Part shown: one piece after another, positions 52,881 to 64,000 of the stretch
Position numbering within the stretch: the stretch's first letter is position 1
How the letters are laid out: each line of letters starts with the position of its first letter
DNA from: Marinobacter fuscus
Lineage (GTDB): Bacteria > Pseudomonadota > Gammaproteobacteria > Pseudomonadales > Oleiphilaceae
Reading direction: 5' to 3'
DNA length: 64,000 bases
NCBI RefSeq assembly: GCF_003007675.1
Contig: NZ_PXNP01000097.1
Coordinates: forward strand, 124,001-188,000
Made by a program: the position numbers and the translations under genes
The notes under the pieces: model-generated
Seen by the model: the letters and a program-made list of their open reading frames with translations, nothing else
Told to the model about the DNA's origin: nothing
Database searches by the model: none

Positions 52881-54747
52881 TGTTCAGCCTCCCGCCAATG
52901 GAAAGTGTCTCGACTCTGCGGCCGCCATAAACCAGGTTAACCATACTACGGCTGATCATCAGGCCAGAGAACATAGAGGTAAGAATGCCCACACACAGGG
53001 TAACGGCAAAACCTTTTACCGGGCCAGAGCCCATGGCAAACAGGATGACCGCAACCAGAAGTGTGGTTACGTTGGCATCGAAGATAGACACGAAGGCCCG
53101 GCCATAGCCCGCATTAATAGCGGTCTGCGGCGGCGCTCCCGCCCTTAACTCTTCTTTTATCCGCTCGAAAATCAGCACATTGGCATCAACAGCCATACCC
53201 ACTGTCAGAACGATACCGGCAATACCGGGCAGCGTCAGGGTTGCCGACAGGATCGACATGCACGCCACCAGCAGCATCAGGTTGAGGGTCAGCGCAATAC
53301 TGGCCACCACCCCGAAGCCACGGTAGAACACCAGCATATACAGCAACACCAGCCCGAAACCGAGCATGACCGAGGTCATACCTGCATCGATGTTCTTCTG
53401 GCCAAGGCTGGGGCCGATGGTACGCTCCTGAACAAAATACATGGGCGCTGCCAGAGCCCCGGCCCGCAACAACAGGGCCAGTTCCGACGCCTCCGGAATG
53501 GAGTCCAGACCGGTAATACGGAAACTGCTGCCAAGAGCGGATTGCACGGTCGCCAGGCTGATAATGCCCTTTTCGACCACACGCTTTTCAACTTCCTGCA
53601 GCTCACCGTTCACTTCACGGGATTCTGTTTCAGTTCGGTATTCAATAAAGAGTACCGCCATGCGCCGGCCAATGTTGTTGCGGGTGGCCCGGTTCATCAG
53701 GTCACCGCCCACAGAGTCCATGGTGATATTTACCTGTGGCTGGCCATTCTCGTCGAACGCCTGCTGGGCATTGGCTACATTATTGCCGGTAGCAATGACA
53801 TCACGCTCCAGGCGCGCGGTGCGCTGGGCATTGTCGCGGAACGGGAATTGCTCGGTCTCAGCAGAAGGCGCATCCTGACGGGCCTCCATACGGAATTCCA
53901 GGTTTGCAGTGGCACCAAGCACCCGCTTCGCCTGTGCGGTATCTTGCACCCCCGGCAACTCAACAATAATCCGGTCGGCACCCTGGCGCTGTACCAGAGG
54001 CTCGGCCACGCCAAGCTCATTCACCCGGTTACGAATGGTGGTCAGGTTCTGCTCAAGGGCGTACTCGCGAATATTCTTGATTTCGGTTTCAGACAGCCTC
54101 AGTGTCAGCAGAAACTCGCTGCCATTACTGCTTTCATCAAGCAGAAACTCGTTGTACTGATCGCGAACCAGCTTGAAGGCCTCGGCGCGGGCGGCTTCGT
54201 CCCGGAAGCTGAGCACAATGTTGGTGCGATTCTCGATATCGCCACCGCGATAACGGATACGCTCTTCACGAAGCTCACGCTTGATCTGGCCAGACAGGGC
54301 TTCGAGGCGCTGATTCAGCGCCGTATCCATATCCACTTCCAGCAGAAAGTGGACACCGCCACGCAAATCAAGACCAAGTTTCATAGGGCCTGCGCCCAGG
54401 CTACGCAACCAGCCCGGGGTAGACGGCGCCATGTTCAGGGCGACCAGGTACTCGTTACCCAGGGCCGCCTGAACGGCAGGCCGGGCGCGCAACTGATCGT
54501 CTGAGCTGGTTAGCCGAATAAGCGCGTCACGCTCTTCCAGAAGGCTGGACTTAACCTCAATGCCCTCTTCCTCAAGCTTGGCGAGCGCACGATCAAGAAT
54601 GCGTTGTTCAACTTCGGTACTGCCCCGGGCACCGGTAATCTGGATGGCATAATCATCCGGGAAAAAGTTCGGGAGGGCGTATATAAACCCGATCACCAGT
54701 GCGAACACGATGACCAGATTTTTCCATAGCGGATACTTGTTCAGCAT
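52870..54747 (-). CDS. secD: Protein-export membrane protein SecD
   Basis: This 625-residue protein has an N-terminal TM helix (LVIVFALVIGFIYALPNFF), the large periplasmic P1 domain with GLDLRGGVHFLLEVD, and five C-terminal TM helices (IAGIVLTVGMAVDANVLIFERIKEEL, including the conserved Asp). Length and layout match E. coli SecD. It follows yajC by 92 bp in the yajC-secD-secF operon. Confidence 0.97.
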   Translation of the reverse strand: MLNKYPLWKNLVIVFALVIGFIYALPNFFPDDYAIQITGARGSTEVEQRILDRALAKLEEEGIEVKSSLLEERDALIRLTSSDDQLRARPAVQAALGNEYLVALNMAPSTPGWLRSLGAGPMKLGLDLRGGVHFLLEVDMDTALNQRLEALSGQIKRELREERIRYRGGDIENRTNIVLSFRDEAARAEAFKLVRDQYNEFLLDESSNGSEFLLTLRLSETEIKNIREYALEQNLTTIRNRVNELGVAEPLVQRQGADRIIVELPGVQDTAQAKRVLGATANLEFRMEARQDAPSAETEQFPFRDNAQRTARLERDVIATGNNVANAQQAFDENGQPQVNITMDSVGGDLMNRATRNNIGRRMAVLFIEYRTETESREVNGELQEVEKRVVEKGIISLATVQSALGSSFRITGLDSIPEASELALLLRAGALAAPMYFVQERTIGPSLGQKNIDAGMTSVMLGFGLVLLYMLVFYRGFGVVASIALTLNLMLLVACMSILSATLTLPGIAGIVLTVGMAVDANVLIFERIKEELRAGAPPQTAINAGYGRAFVSIFDANVTTLLVAVILFAMGSGPVKGFAVTLCVGILTSMFSGLMISRSMVNLVYGGRRVETLSIGGRLNNAG

Positions 54748-54839
54748 GAGAATCCTTCAAGCCGGCTGCGGTGCCAGCCTCGGTGTTTCTGCCAGTCAAT
54801 AAATGAAAAGGCGCATCATGGATGCGCCCGGGTGCCGGC

Positions 54840-55202
54840 TCAGATGTCCTTGAGAGTGCCTTTTGGCAGGGCTGCGCCCACGGCCACTTTCTGAATCTTG
54901 ATTTCAACGTTGTCGGCTACTTCCAGAACGATGAAGTCGTCCGTTACTTTGGTAATGCGACCAGCAACACCACCGGAGGTAACCACCTCATCACCCTTGT
55001 TCAGGCCAGACATCAGCGCCTTATGCTCTTTCGCACGCTTGGACTGGGGGCGCCAGATCAGGAAGTAGAAGATCAGGATGAAACCGGCGAAGAAAATAAC
55101 CTGCCCCATCACGCTCATTCCCTGTGCACCAGGATCTTGGGCCAGAGCCAGTCCAGGCAACAACGTCAGCAAGCTGGCAATGAGCAGTTTGATTGATTTC
55201 AT
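54840..55202 (-). CDS. yajC: YajC, Sec translocon accessory protein
   Basis: This 120-residue protein begins with a signal-like hydrophobic segment (LLIASLLTLLPGLALA), followed by one TM helix (GQVIFFAGFILIFYFLIWRP) and the conserved cytoplasmic motif QSKRAKEHKALMSGLNKGDEV and VASGG-like ITKVTDDFIVLEVADN. E. coli YajC (110 residues) lacks the cleavable signal, so this form is slightly longer. The order tgt-yajC-secD-secF is canonical. Confidence 0.95.
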   Translation of the reverse strand: MKSIKLLIASLLTLLPGLALAQDPGAQGMSVMGQVIFFAGFILIFYFLIWRPQSKRAKEHKALMSGLNKGDEVVTSGGVAGRITKVTDDFIVLEVADNVEIKIQKVAVGAALPKGTLKDI

Positions 55203-55243
55203 TCAGATTCTCCGTTTATTGACTTATGTAATACAAAGATTGT

Positions 55244-57471
<2,228 letters not shown>

Positions 57472-57513
57472 GGGCCGGGCTGTTTACGACGCCGCAGATT
57501 GCGGCCGAATAAG

Positions 57514-57600
57514 TGGTAGCGGCGGGCGGACTCGAACCGCCACGGGTTTTACCCCAACGGATTTTGAATCCGTCGTGTCTACCAATTTCACCACGCCGCC
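57514..57600 (-). tRNA. tRNA-Leu (CAA)
   Basis: This 87-nt type II tRNA on the minus strand starts GGCGGCGTGGTG, with anticodon loop TTCAAAA (anticodon CAA), a long variable arm (TGGGGTAAAACCC), T-loop GTTCGAGTC and an encoded CCA. The first acceptor pair is G-T, the rest are Watson-Crick. Confidence 0.95.
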
Positions 57601-57617
57601 ATCGGAGAGTGCGAGGG

Positions 57618-57645
57618 ATTATACTGAGCCCGAGCCTGAAATCAA
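57618..57645 (-). promoter_or_regulatory. Promoter of tRNA-Leu
   Basis: TTGATT (57645-57640), 16 bp, TATAAT (57623-57618) on the minus strand, 18 bp upstream of the tRNA 5' end. The -10 is consensus. Confidence 0.7.
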
Positions 57646-57683
57646 CAGGTCTGGCCGCAAAAATTTCACGCAGCCTCAACTGA

Positions 57684-58913
57684 TTACAAACGATCAAACA
57701 GCGAAAGCTGGGAAACCCGGGCGAACGACTGCTGCGCCGCCTGCAGCACAAAGCTCTGAAAGGTCAGGTTACTGATCGCTTCCGCATAGTCCACATCCTG
57801 CAATTGCGAACGGATTTCTTTGGTGTAGAGGCCGGAATCCTCCAGAAACGCGGTGGTGGACTCTACCGCGTTCAGACGGCCACCCAACTCGGTTTGCTTG
57901 AGGATGATAGACTCCTGAGCATTGTCGAGATTGGCCAGGGTTTCTGCGATCAGGGCATCGTATTCTGCCGTCGACTTCGGGCTTGTTTTGGAAATACTCT
58001 CCAAACCATCAATCATCGTCTCAATGGTGCCGAAAATCGACTGCTTTTCGCTCACACCCACGGTAAAGGAATCCCCAGGGCCCGGTGGTGTGAACACGGC
58101 ATCATTCACGGTTAGCTTCACGCCCGCTACCACAAACTCCTCTCCGACAACCGGGGGCGGTGCTGGCGTCAGATCCAGGGCGCCACCATTTGCAGTAATC
58201 GACAACTCACCGGCCGCGTTGGCGACAGTAATGGTTAAGTCATCAGGCACACCGGGGCTGAACGCATTGCTCAGGTCTGTTGGTGCAATCAGCTCAAGCC
58301 CGGAAACATAGCCGTCTGCGGACGAGCTGCTTTTCACCGACAGGGCCTTGGCAATATCTACGAAAATACCTTTGCCATGGTCACTGATGGGCACTGTGAC
58401 GCCGTCATCGATTTCCAGCACGCGCTGGCCTTCATCACCCTGGTAGACATAGTTGCCTGCGCCATCCTTGGCAAAAGCCGGGGTGCTGCCCTGAAACCCG
58501 CTGAAGATATATTCACCCGAAGCATCCTGGGTATTTGCCAGGTTCGCCAACTGGCCAAGCCGCTCTTTCAATTCTGCCGAGATAGACTGGCGATCGTTGG
58601 CGGAGAGTGAACCGTTACCGGCCTGCACTGTGAGTTCCCGCACCCGCTGGATAATATCCACGGCCCCCGCCAGGGTGCTTTCCTCCTGCTTCAACCGGTT
58701 TTCTGCCAGGCTGGCGTTGCGGCCATAGGTTTCTATGCGCTGCAGCGACTGATCCAGCTTGAGAATTCGCGCGGCGGCCACCGGGTCATCAGACGGCTTG
58801 TTCACTTTCTTTCCGGTGGAGATCTGCTGCTGGGTGTCTACCAGGTTACTGTTGATGCCCTGCAGACGATTGATGCCGCCGGAAAAGATCTGTTGGGATG
58901 AAATACGAATCAT
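57684..58913 (-). CDS. flgL: Flagellar hook-filament junction protein FlgL
   Basis: This 409-residue protein is the second junction protein (HAP3) between hook and filament. It has flagellin-like coiled ends: N-terminal RISSQQIFSGGINRLQGINS with STGKKVNKPSDDPVAA, and C-terminal LQDVDYAEAISNLTFQSFVL. The middle is a variable domain, with a Pro-rich loop near residue 250. It follows flgK by 16 bp at the end of the flg operon shown here and is secreted by the flagellar export apparatus. Confidence 0.95.
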   Translation of the reverse strand: MIRISSQQIFSGGINRLQGINSNLVDTQQQISTGKKVNKPSDDPVAAARILKLDQSLQRIETYGRNASLAENRLKQEESTLAGAVDIIQRVRELTVQAGNGSLSANDRQSISAELKERLGQLANLANTQDASGEYIFSGFQGSTPAFAKDGAGNYVYQGDEGQRVLEIDDGVTVPISDHGKGIFVDIAKALSVKSSSSADGYVSGLELIAPTDLSNAFSPGVPDDLTITVANAAGELSITANGGALDLTPAPPPVVGEEFVVAGVKLTVNDAVFTPPGPGDSFTVGVSEKQSIFGTIETMIDGLESISKTSPKSTAEYDALIAETLANLDNAQESIILKQTELGGRLNAVESTTAFLEDSGLYTKEIRSQLQDVDYAEAISNLTFQSFVLQAAQQSFARVSQLSLFDRL

Positions 58914-58929
58914 GGGGTATCACCTCGCC

Positions 58930-60972
58930 TTAGCGAAAACTCTGCAAGAGTGTATTGAACAGATCCTGCGCCACCGACATCACCTGGGCAGACGCATTGT
59001 ACGCCGCCTGGTATTGAATCAACCGGCCCGCCTCTTCATCCAGGTTAACGCCAGATACCGACTCCCTCTGGTTTGTAGACTGCTCCAGCAGCGTTGCACT
59101 GGCATCCTTGTCAAGCTGGCTTTGGCGAGTCTTTACACCGATATCCTCAACCAGCCCGGCGTAGCCTTCCGTGAAGTTCTGCGAGCCGCCATTCAGAGTG
59201 TTTTTGGTACCGAGCGCCGCCAGCAGCTCGGCGTTACGGTTGTCTGAAACGCCATTGCTATTGAAATCAATAGTAAACACGTCGCCGTCAGCAGGCTCTC
59301 CTGTCATCTCGAACTGATAGCCCTGATAGAGATCACCGGCAAGCGGTGAGTCTGAGAAGAGAACATTGACTTTATCAGGGTCGTAGGGCTGGTTTGCCGG
59401 GCCAATTGGAACCGGGTTACCCGCGCTGTCTCTGCCGGTGATTGTGTAGGTTACCGTGGTGCCATCGTTGTCAAAGCTGATCTCTATCGGGCCATTTGCC
59501 AACTCTCCGTCGTTCACAAACCCCGGCAACAATGCATTGGTATTCGGATTTCTTACGTTGAGCATCTTCCCCTGACTAATCTGCCCGGTGCCCAGATTGT
59601 CCGCGCCGGACTCCGCACGTATCGGACTCCCAAACGCCAGGTCTTCCTCACGCCGGACATTCAGCTTGATATTCTGCGCGGCATTTCTGCTGGGCTGGAT
59701 CAGATACTTGTCTCCGGCGTTGAACTCACCGCCTTCAATCCGGATGTTGAACCCGGGCATTGTGATCTCAGATTGCACCGGATCCGGCAACCGCCCCTGA
59801 TTGACCGTTTCTCCGGTTGCGGTATCAATCAGCTCAAAATTACGACCGTCGCCACTGAACTGGAGTGACCAGGTTCCGGCGGGCAGCTTGCTACTGTCGG
59901 TAATCTCGACCGCCAAACGGCCATTCTGAGGTTCTGCGTTATTGGCATTGGGAACGACCCGGCTGCGCTGCAGCTCCAGCGCGTTTACATCGGTAAAGAA
60001 GTTGCTCCCTAACTCCCCTTCCAGATCCAGTCCAATCTCATGCTGATGGTTTATCGACGCGGAAATTGCAATGGCCAGCCGACCCAGCTCGTCAAAGGCA
60101 GGCTTCAGCCCCGTTTCATCAAATGCCCGCAACCCTCCGAGTTTTCCCCCCTGAATCTGCTCATCAATCTGCAGTGTTCTGCCACCGGTGCTCAAAATAA
60201 ACTCAAGCCGGGTGGGGTCTTCGGCACTGGCGCGGGTTCCAAGTTGTGCGGCGTTCGTTCCGGTAACTAGGGAAAGACCATTGGCAAGGGCCACATTTAC
60301 CTGACTGCCCTCAAGCTCAGTTACACGGATGCTGATCAGGCCGGACAGCTCGCGGAGCTTTTCATCCCGCTGATCCATCAGTTCCAGGGGCATTTTGCCT
60401 TGCGCCAGGCCTGGAGATTCGGAAATGGCCAGATTCAGTTCAGCAATGCTCTTAAGCAGCGTATTGGCGTCTTTCGTCCCTTGTTGTAACTGGGTTTTTA
60501 CCGATTCACGCTGCTGGATAAACTCCTGATTCAACCCCTGAAACCGGTTAATCAGCTGTTGCGCTTCACTCAGCACCAGTTGGCGTTGGGGCAAGGAGGT
60601 TGGGTCTTCGGCGGCATTCTGCATCGCCGAGAAAAAATTATTCAGCGCCTTGTTCAGGCCGGTGTCTTCACCACCCAACAGGTTATCAAGACGCGTCAAC
60701 TCCGCGTTGTAGGCGTTCTGCTCACCGTATAGCGTACTGTCTTCGCGCAACTGTTGGTTGAGGTAGGCGTCTGCCAGCCTGCGGATATTGGCAATCGACA
60801 CACCACTGCCAATGGTGCCAGCGCCTGTTCGGCGGCCGGTCTGGGTTTCGAACTCAACTTCCTGGCGGCTGTAGCCCGGAGTATTCGCATTGGTAATGTT
60901 GTTTGCCGTGGTATTCAAAGCCGCCTGATGGCCCAGCACGCCGCTCAGACCAATGCCGATCAATCCAGCCAT
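58930..60972 (-). CDS. flgK: Flagellar hook-associated protein FlgK
   Basis: This 680-residue protein (HAP1) is the first hook-filament junction protein. The N-terminus has the rod/hook signature LSGVLGHQAALNTTANNITN and ANTPGYSRQEVEFE; the C-terminus ends in the typical helix (SGVNLDEEAGRLIQYQAAYN, ASAQVMSVAQDLFNTLLQSF). It is longer than E. coli FlgK (547) because of an expanded middle domain, which is common in Pseudomonas-like species. It lies 6 bp downstream of flgJ. Confidence 0.96.
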   Translation of the reverse strand: MAGLIGIGLSGVLGHQAALNTTANNITNANTPGYSRQEVEFETQTGRRTGAGTIGSGVSIANIRRLADAYLNQQLREDSTLYGEQNAYNAELTRLDNLLGGEDTGLNKALNNFFSAMQNAAEDPTSLPQRQLVLSEAQQLINRFQGLNQEFIQQRESVKTQLQQGTKDANTLLKSIAELNLAISESPGLAQGKMPLELMDQRDEKLRELSGLISIRVTELEGSQVNVALANGLSLVTGTNAAQLGTRASAEDPTRLEFILSTGGRTLQIDEQIQGGKLGGLRAFDETGLKPAFDELGRLAIAISASINHQHEIGLDLEGELGSNFFTDVNALELQRSRVVPNANNAEPQNGRLAVEITDSSKLPAGTWSLQFSGDGRNFELIDTATGETVNQGRLPDPVQSEITMPGFNIRIEGGEFNAGDKYLIQPSRNAAQNIKLNVRREEDLAFGSPIRAESGADNLGTGQISQGKMLNVRNPNTNALLPGFVNDGELANGPIEISFDNDGTTVTYTITGRDSAGNPVPIGPANQPYDPDKVNVLFSDSPLAGDLYQGYQFEMTGEPADGDVFTIDFNSNGVSDNRNAELLAALGTKNTLNGGSQNFTEGYAGLVEDIGVKTRQSQLDKDASATLLEQSTNQRESVSGVNLDEEAGRLIQYQAAYNASAQVMSVAQDLFNTLLQSFR

Positions 60973-60978
60973 GACCTG

Positions 60979-61992
60979 TTACTCCTTTGTCTCTTTGCCG
61001 TGCATAGACAGCGTCATCAGGGAATCCCGGTTCATGATCCGCCGAATCTTGCTGCCGTATTCGGGGTCTGTGGCATAACCCGCCTGCTGCAATTTATCGG
61101 CAAACACATCTGGCTGATGCGCCGATGCCAGAACATCTTTGTAACGGGGATTGGCCTCAAGAAACGCCACGTAGTCACGGAAGCTGGCTTCATAGTCCGG
61201 GTAAGCCCTGAATGCAGCCTGCTCCTTCATAGCCACGCCATCGCGAAATTCAGTAGTGGTAATAGTGACCGCCTCACCCGCCCAGCGGCTATCGGCTTTG
61301 ATACCGAACAGATTGAAACTCGGCTGCTGCGCATCCCCGGTAATCATGTGGCGCCCCCAACCCGTTTCCAGCGCCGCCTGGGCAATCATCAGCCCCGGAT
61401 CAATACCCGACTCGTCCGCAATCCTTTTGGCAAACGGCATCAATTCACGAACAAAATGCTCCGGCGAGTCGAATGTCTCCGGCAGACTCTGCGCGCCCCC
61501 AAGTACCTTGTGAGAAGGTGCCTTGTCAGAACCGGCCTCCGGCACGCTGCCAGCAAGACTGGCAACCTGATTCATATGTTCTGGCAGTTCACGGGATATC
61601 GCCGGAAGCGTGCGATCATAATCAGCAACGGTTGCCCTGTGGCTGGCGCTGCGCGCACCCTCTGAATCCATTCCCGGAACCTGCCGGCTCAGTTGCCGAA
61701 CCAGAGCCTGGGCCAGGCCGGTACCGGTTCCGCCCGCCATACTGAGACTGATCTGACTATCGAACATATCCCGGTACATCTCGCTTTCATTGCTGTTGAG
61801 GTAGTTGCCTTCAGCAAATACCTCACCGGCCTTGCGCATGGATTTCAGCATTTCAGACAGGAAGAGGCTTTCAAACTGCTTTGCCACCTGCTCCAGAGCG
61901 GCCTGTTTATCTGACCGAGCCTGGGTTTTCAGGGCGTTCAAGCCACTGAAATCGGTATATACCTGAGCATGCTGCACGCGTGGATCCTGCAT
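60979..61992 (-). CDS. flgJ: Flagellar rod-assembly muramidase FlgJ
   Basis: This 337-residue protein has two domains. The N-terminal rod-binding (scaffold) domain has QFESLFLSEMLKSMRKAGE. The C-terminal glucosaminidase domain (GH73) has ESGIDPGLMIAQAALETGWG with the catalytic Glu, and SFNLFGIKADSRWAG. The enzyme opens peptidoglycan so that the rod can pass. Dual-domain FlgJ is the beta/gammaproteobacterial form. Spacing to flgI is 8 bp. Confidence 0.96.
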   Translation of the reverse strand: MQDPRVQHAQVYTDFSGLNALKTQARSDKQAALEQVAKQFESLFLSEMLKSMRKAGEVFAEGNYLNSNESEMYRDMFDSQISLSMAGGTGTGLAQALVRQLSRQVPGMDSEGARSASHRATVADYDRTLPAISRELPEHMNQVASLAGSVPEAGSDKAPSHKVLGGAQSLPETFDSPEHFVRELMPFAKRIADESGIDPGLMIAQAALETGWGRHMITGDAQQPSFNLFGIKADSRWAGEAVTITTTEFRDGVAMKEQAAFRAYPDYEASFRDYVAFLEANPRYKDVLASAHQPDVFADKLQQAGYATDPEYGSKIRRIMNRDSLMTLSMHGKETKE

Positions 61993-62000
61993 GGCACCAC

Positions 62001-63095
62001 CTAAATAACAATCAGCTCGGCGCGCAACGCACCTGCCTGTTTAAGAGCTTCCAACACGGCCATAACATCACCCGGTGCCGCACCAACCTGGTTGACCGCC
62101 TGGACAATCTCATTAAGCGTAGTGGCGGGGCCAAACTGGAACATCCTGGCCGGATCTTCAGTAACGGCTATCTGAGTATTTGGCTGTACCGCGGTCTGCC
62201 CTTGTGCCAACGGGTTGGGTTGAACCACTTCCGGGTTCTCCTGGATTGTCACGGTCAGATTACCGTGAGTGATGGCCGCGGGGCTTACCTTCACGTTCTG
62301 GCCCACCACAATCGTTCCTGTGCGGCTGTTGATAACCACCCGTGCGGCTTCTTCCGCCGGATCAACTTCGATGTTTTCCAGAATCGACAGAAAGCTGACA
62401 CGTTGCGACGGATCCCGCGGGGCGCGCACCGAGATTGATGTGGCGTCGTGGGCATAGGCCATATCCGGGCCAAGCATGCCGTTGATTGCCTCAACAACCC
62501 GTCGTGCTGTGGTGAAATCGGATCGCAGCAGATTGAAAGTGATGGTGTCACCCCGCGAGAAAGGCGACTCCACCTCTCGCTCGATGGTTGCACCATTGGG
62601 GATTCGGCCGACACTGGGAACGTTCACGGTGATACGTGAGCCGTCCTGGCCACCTGCACCAAACCCACCCACTACCAGGCTGCCCTGGGCCATGGCATAC
62701 ACCTGACCATCTGCACCTTTCAACGGTGTCATTAACAGGGTGCCGCCGCGCAGGCTATCGGCGTTACCGATCGACGACACAGTAATGTCCATCTCCTGGC
62801 CTGCCTTGGCAAACGCAGGCAAGGTGGCACTCACGGTAACGGCAGCCACATTGGCCAGGTTCGGGTTAACACCATCCGGCAAAATAATGCCGAACTGATT
62901 CATCATGTTTCGGAAGGTCTGGTTAGTGAATGGCGCTTTATCACCGGTGCCGTCCAGGCCAACCACCAGACCATAGCCGATCAACTGGTTGCTCCGTACA
63001 CCCTTCACCTTGGCCATGTCTTTCAGACGGTCCGCCATCGCGGGCGCTGCGCACAGAGCCGTCAAAGCAATCACTGCAAGCCATCTGCGGATCAT
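62001..63095 (-). CDS. flgI: Flagellar P-ring protein FlgI
   Basis: This 364-residue periplasmic protein forms the P ring around the rod. It has a signal peptide ([19 protein letters not shown]), then [34 protein letters not shown] and the C-terminal [20 protein letters not shown]. The ATG at 63095 overlaps the flgH stop (ATGA) and is preferred; the ATG at 63107 is possible. Length is normal. Confidence 0.96.
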   Translation of the reverse strand: MIRRWLAVIALTALCAAPAMADRLKDMAKVKGVRSNQLIGYGLVVGLDGTGDKAPFTNQTFRNMMNQFGIILPDGVNPNLANVAAVTVSATLPAFAKAGQEMDITVSSIGNADSLRGGTLLMTPLKGADGQVYAMAQGSLVVGGFGAGGQDGSRITVNVPSVGRIPNGATIEREVESPFSRGDTITFNLLRSDFTTARRVVEAINGMLGPDMAYAHDATSISVRAPRDPSQRVSFLSILENIEVDPAEEAARVVINSRTGTIVVGQNVKVSPAAITHGNLTVTIQENPEVVQPNPLAQGQTAVQPNTQIAVTEDPARMFQFGPATTLNEIVQAVNQVGAAPGDVMAVLEALKQAGALRAELIVI

Positions 63096-63793
63096 AACGG
63101 CCACCATTCGCTGTTAAAGAAGCGCGCAAGCCAGCCCATCTGATTGGCCTGATCAAAATCACCGGTGCCACCGTAGGCGAACCGGGCATCCGCTACACGG
63201 TTAGATGCCACGGTATTGTCCGGCTGGATATCCTGAGGTCGAACCAGCCCTGTCATGCGGATGTATTCATCGCCATTGGTCAGGGACAGCCATTTTTCGC
63301 CGCGAACTCTTAGCACACCGTTAGGAAGCACCTCGGTGACGGTCACGGTAATGCTGCCAGCCAGGCTGTTGCTCTGGTCTGCTTCAGCGGAGCCTTTGAA
63401 GTCCCGCTCGAAATTGGCAGAGGCACTCAGGCCAATGTTGTTCTTGCCAAAGATGTTGGGCTCCGGAATGCTCAACTCCTGATCTTTGGTAATGGAGGTT
63501 TCAGCGTTCTTACTGGCGCGGGTGCTTTCCTGCAATTGCACGGTAAGCACATCGCCTACGTTCAGTGCTTTGGTATCGCCGAAAAGGTTGTAATTGCGGG
63601 AAACCTGAAAAATGGCACCGGAATCCGGATCCCGCTGAATCATGGCCTGGGCTCGCACAGGTGCATAGGCCGGATCATCCGGAATCGCCCGGGGCCGATT
63701 CATGGCCGTGCATCCCTGCAGCAGAATCAGCACAGCCAGGATTGCCAGAGTGGCCGCCCGTTCAATGTCATATCTGCGTTGAATGCGTGTCAT
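63092..63793 (-). CDS. flgH: Flagellar L-ring lipoprotein FlgH
   Basis: This 233-residue outer-membrane lipoprotein forms the L ring. A lipoprotein signal is clear ([16 protein letters not shown], lipobox LQGC). Family segments include [20 protein letters not shown] and [20 protein letters not shown], and the end motif [23 protein letters not shown] 63793 lies 4 bp after the flgG stop; the TTG at 63805 would overlap flgG. Confidence 0.96.
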   Translation of the reverse strand: MTRIQRRYDIERAATLAILAVLILLQGCTAMNRPRAIPDDPAYAPVRAQAMIQRDPDSGAIFQVSRNYNLFGDTKALNVGDVLTVQLQESTRASKNAETSITKDQELSIPEPNIFGKNNIGLSASANFERDFKGSAEADQSNSLAGSITVTVTEVLPNGVLRVRGEKWLSLTNGDEYIRMTGLVRPQDIQPDNTVASNRVADARFAYGGTGDFDQANQMGWLARFFNSEWWPL

Positions 63794-63797
63794 GGCA

Positions 63798-64000
63798 TTA
63801 ACCAATGTTGTTAGTGATAAACTGCAGCATCTGATCGGTGGTCGAAACCACCTTGGAGTTCATTTCATAGGCCCTCTGGGTGGTGATCATATTGACCAGC
63901 TCTTCCACCACTTCCACGTTTGAGGACTCAACACTGCCCTGCTCAATCGAGCCCAGGCCAGCCAGCCCGGGCTCACCCTCAGCTGGATCGCCACTGGCGT
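63798..64000 (-). CDS. flgG: Flagellar distal rod protein FlgG (C-terminal part)
   Basis: The gene runs off the right edge. The visible last 66 residues contain [20 protein letters not shown] and [14 protein letters not shown] and end [11 protein letters not shown], the conserved C-terminal helix of FlgG that packs in the rod core. The stop (TAA, 63798-63800) is 4 bp before flgH, as expected of the flgGHIJKL operon. Confidence 0.93.
   Translation of the reverse strand, partial: ASGDPAEGEPGLAGLGSIEQGSVESSNVEVVEELVNMITTQRAYEMNSKVVSTTDQMLQFITNNIG

Overview
The window holds two unlike pieces of DNA joined at a tRNA gene. From about 29.4 kb to the right end is the chromosome of a flagellated marine-type gammaproteobacterium; gene order and protein style resemble Marinobacter, but that is an inference without a database. 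From position 1 to about 29.4 kb lies one end of an integrative and conjugative element (ICE) of the ICEclc/PFGI type: the end of a TraG-N conjugation gene, a convergent DUF3742 gene, an AbiE toxin-antitoxin pair, a MOB-H relaxase, a metal and efflux cargo block, ICE regulators, and a long ICEclc-type integrase beside tRNA-Gly(GCC). The other ICE end lies outside the window to the left.

Cargo (4.9-25 kb). Two metal circuits are interleaved. The copper circuit has CueR (cysteines 112 and 120), a CopA-type ATPase, a CopZ-like chaperone, a double DUF305 protein with a glutaredoxin, an Isc-type ferredoxin, a glutaredoxin-MauE fusion and a MexPQ-OpmE-like RND pump. Four promoters here have TTGACC, a 19-bp spacer and a CCTTCC half-site, as expected for a CueR regulon. 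The zinc/cadmium circuit has a P1B-2 ATPase with a His-rich linker, a CDF exporter, two SmtB-type ArsR regulators with a full alpha-5 zinc site (D-H-H-E), a secreted triple-repeat protein and an MFS transporter. Five promoters in it carry a TGAA-N6-TTCA-like operator. The adaptor gene of the RND pump has a one-base frameshift. An MFS remnant and a diverged promoter remnant suggest past rearrangement, but no transposase is present.

ICE control and attachment (25-29.5 kb): a LysR regulator, a divergent pair (small XRE repressor and a LysR effector domain without a DNA-binding domain) with a triple half-site operator between them, the integrase, then repeats, a terminator and the tRNA-Gly 3' end that forms the attachment site.

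Chromosome (29.5-64 kb): DUF924, CbiX, a TIGR01777 epimerase, tRNA-Glu, a 48-residue CcoM-like oxidase subunit with an Anr/FNR box nearby, a GGDEF-EAL protein, ackA-pta, then a long leftward run der-bamB-yfgM-hisS-ispG-rodZ-pilW-rlmN-ndk-iscS-iscR-cysE-trmJ, suhB facing the other way, secF-secD-yajC-tgt-queA, tRNA-Leu(CAA), and flgL-flgK-flgJ-flgI-flgH-flgG. Two points stand out: iscU-iscA-hscBA-fdx are missing between iscS and ndk, and SuhB has lost key metal-binding residues.
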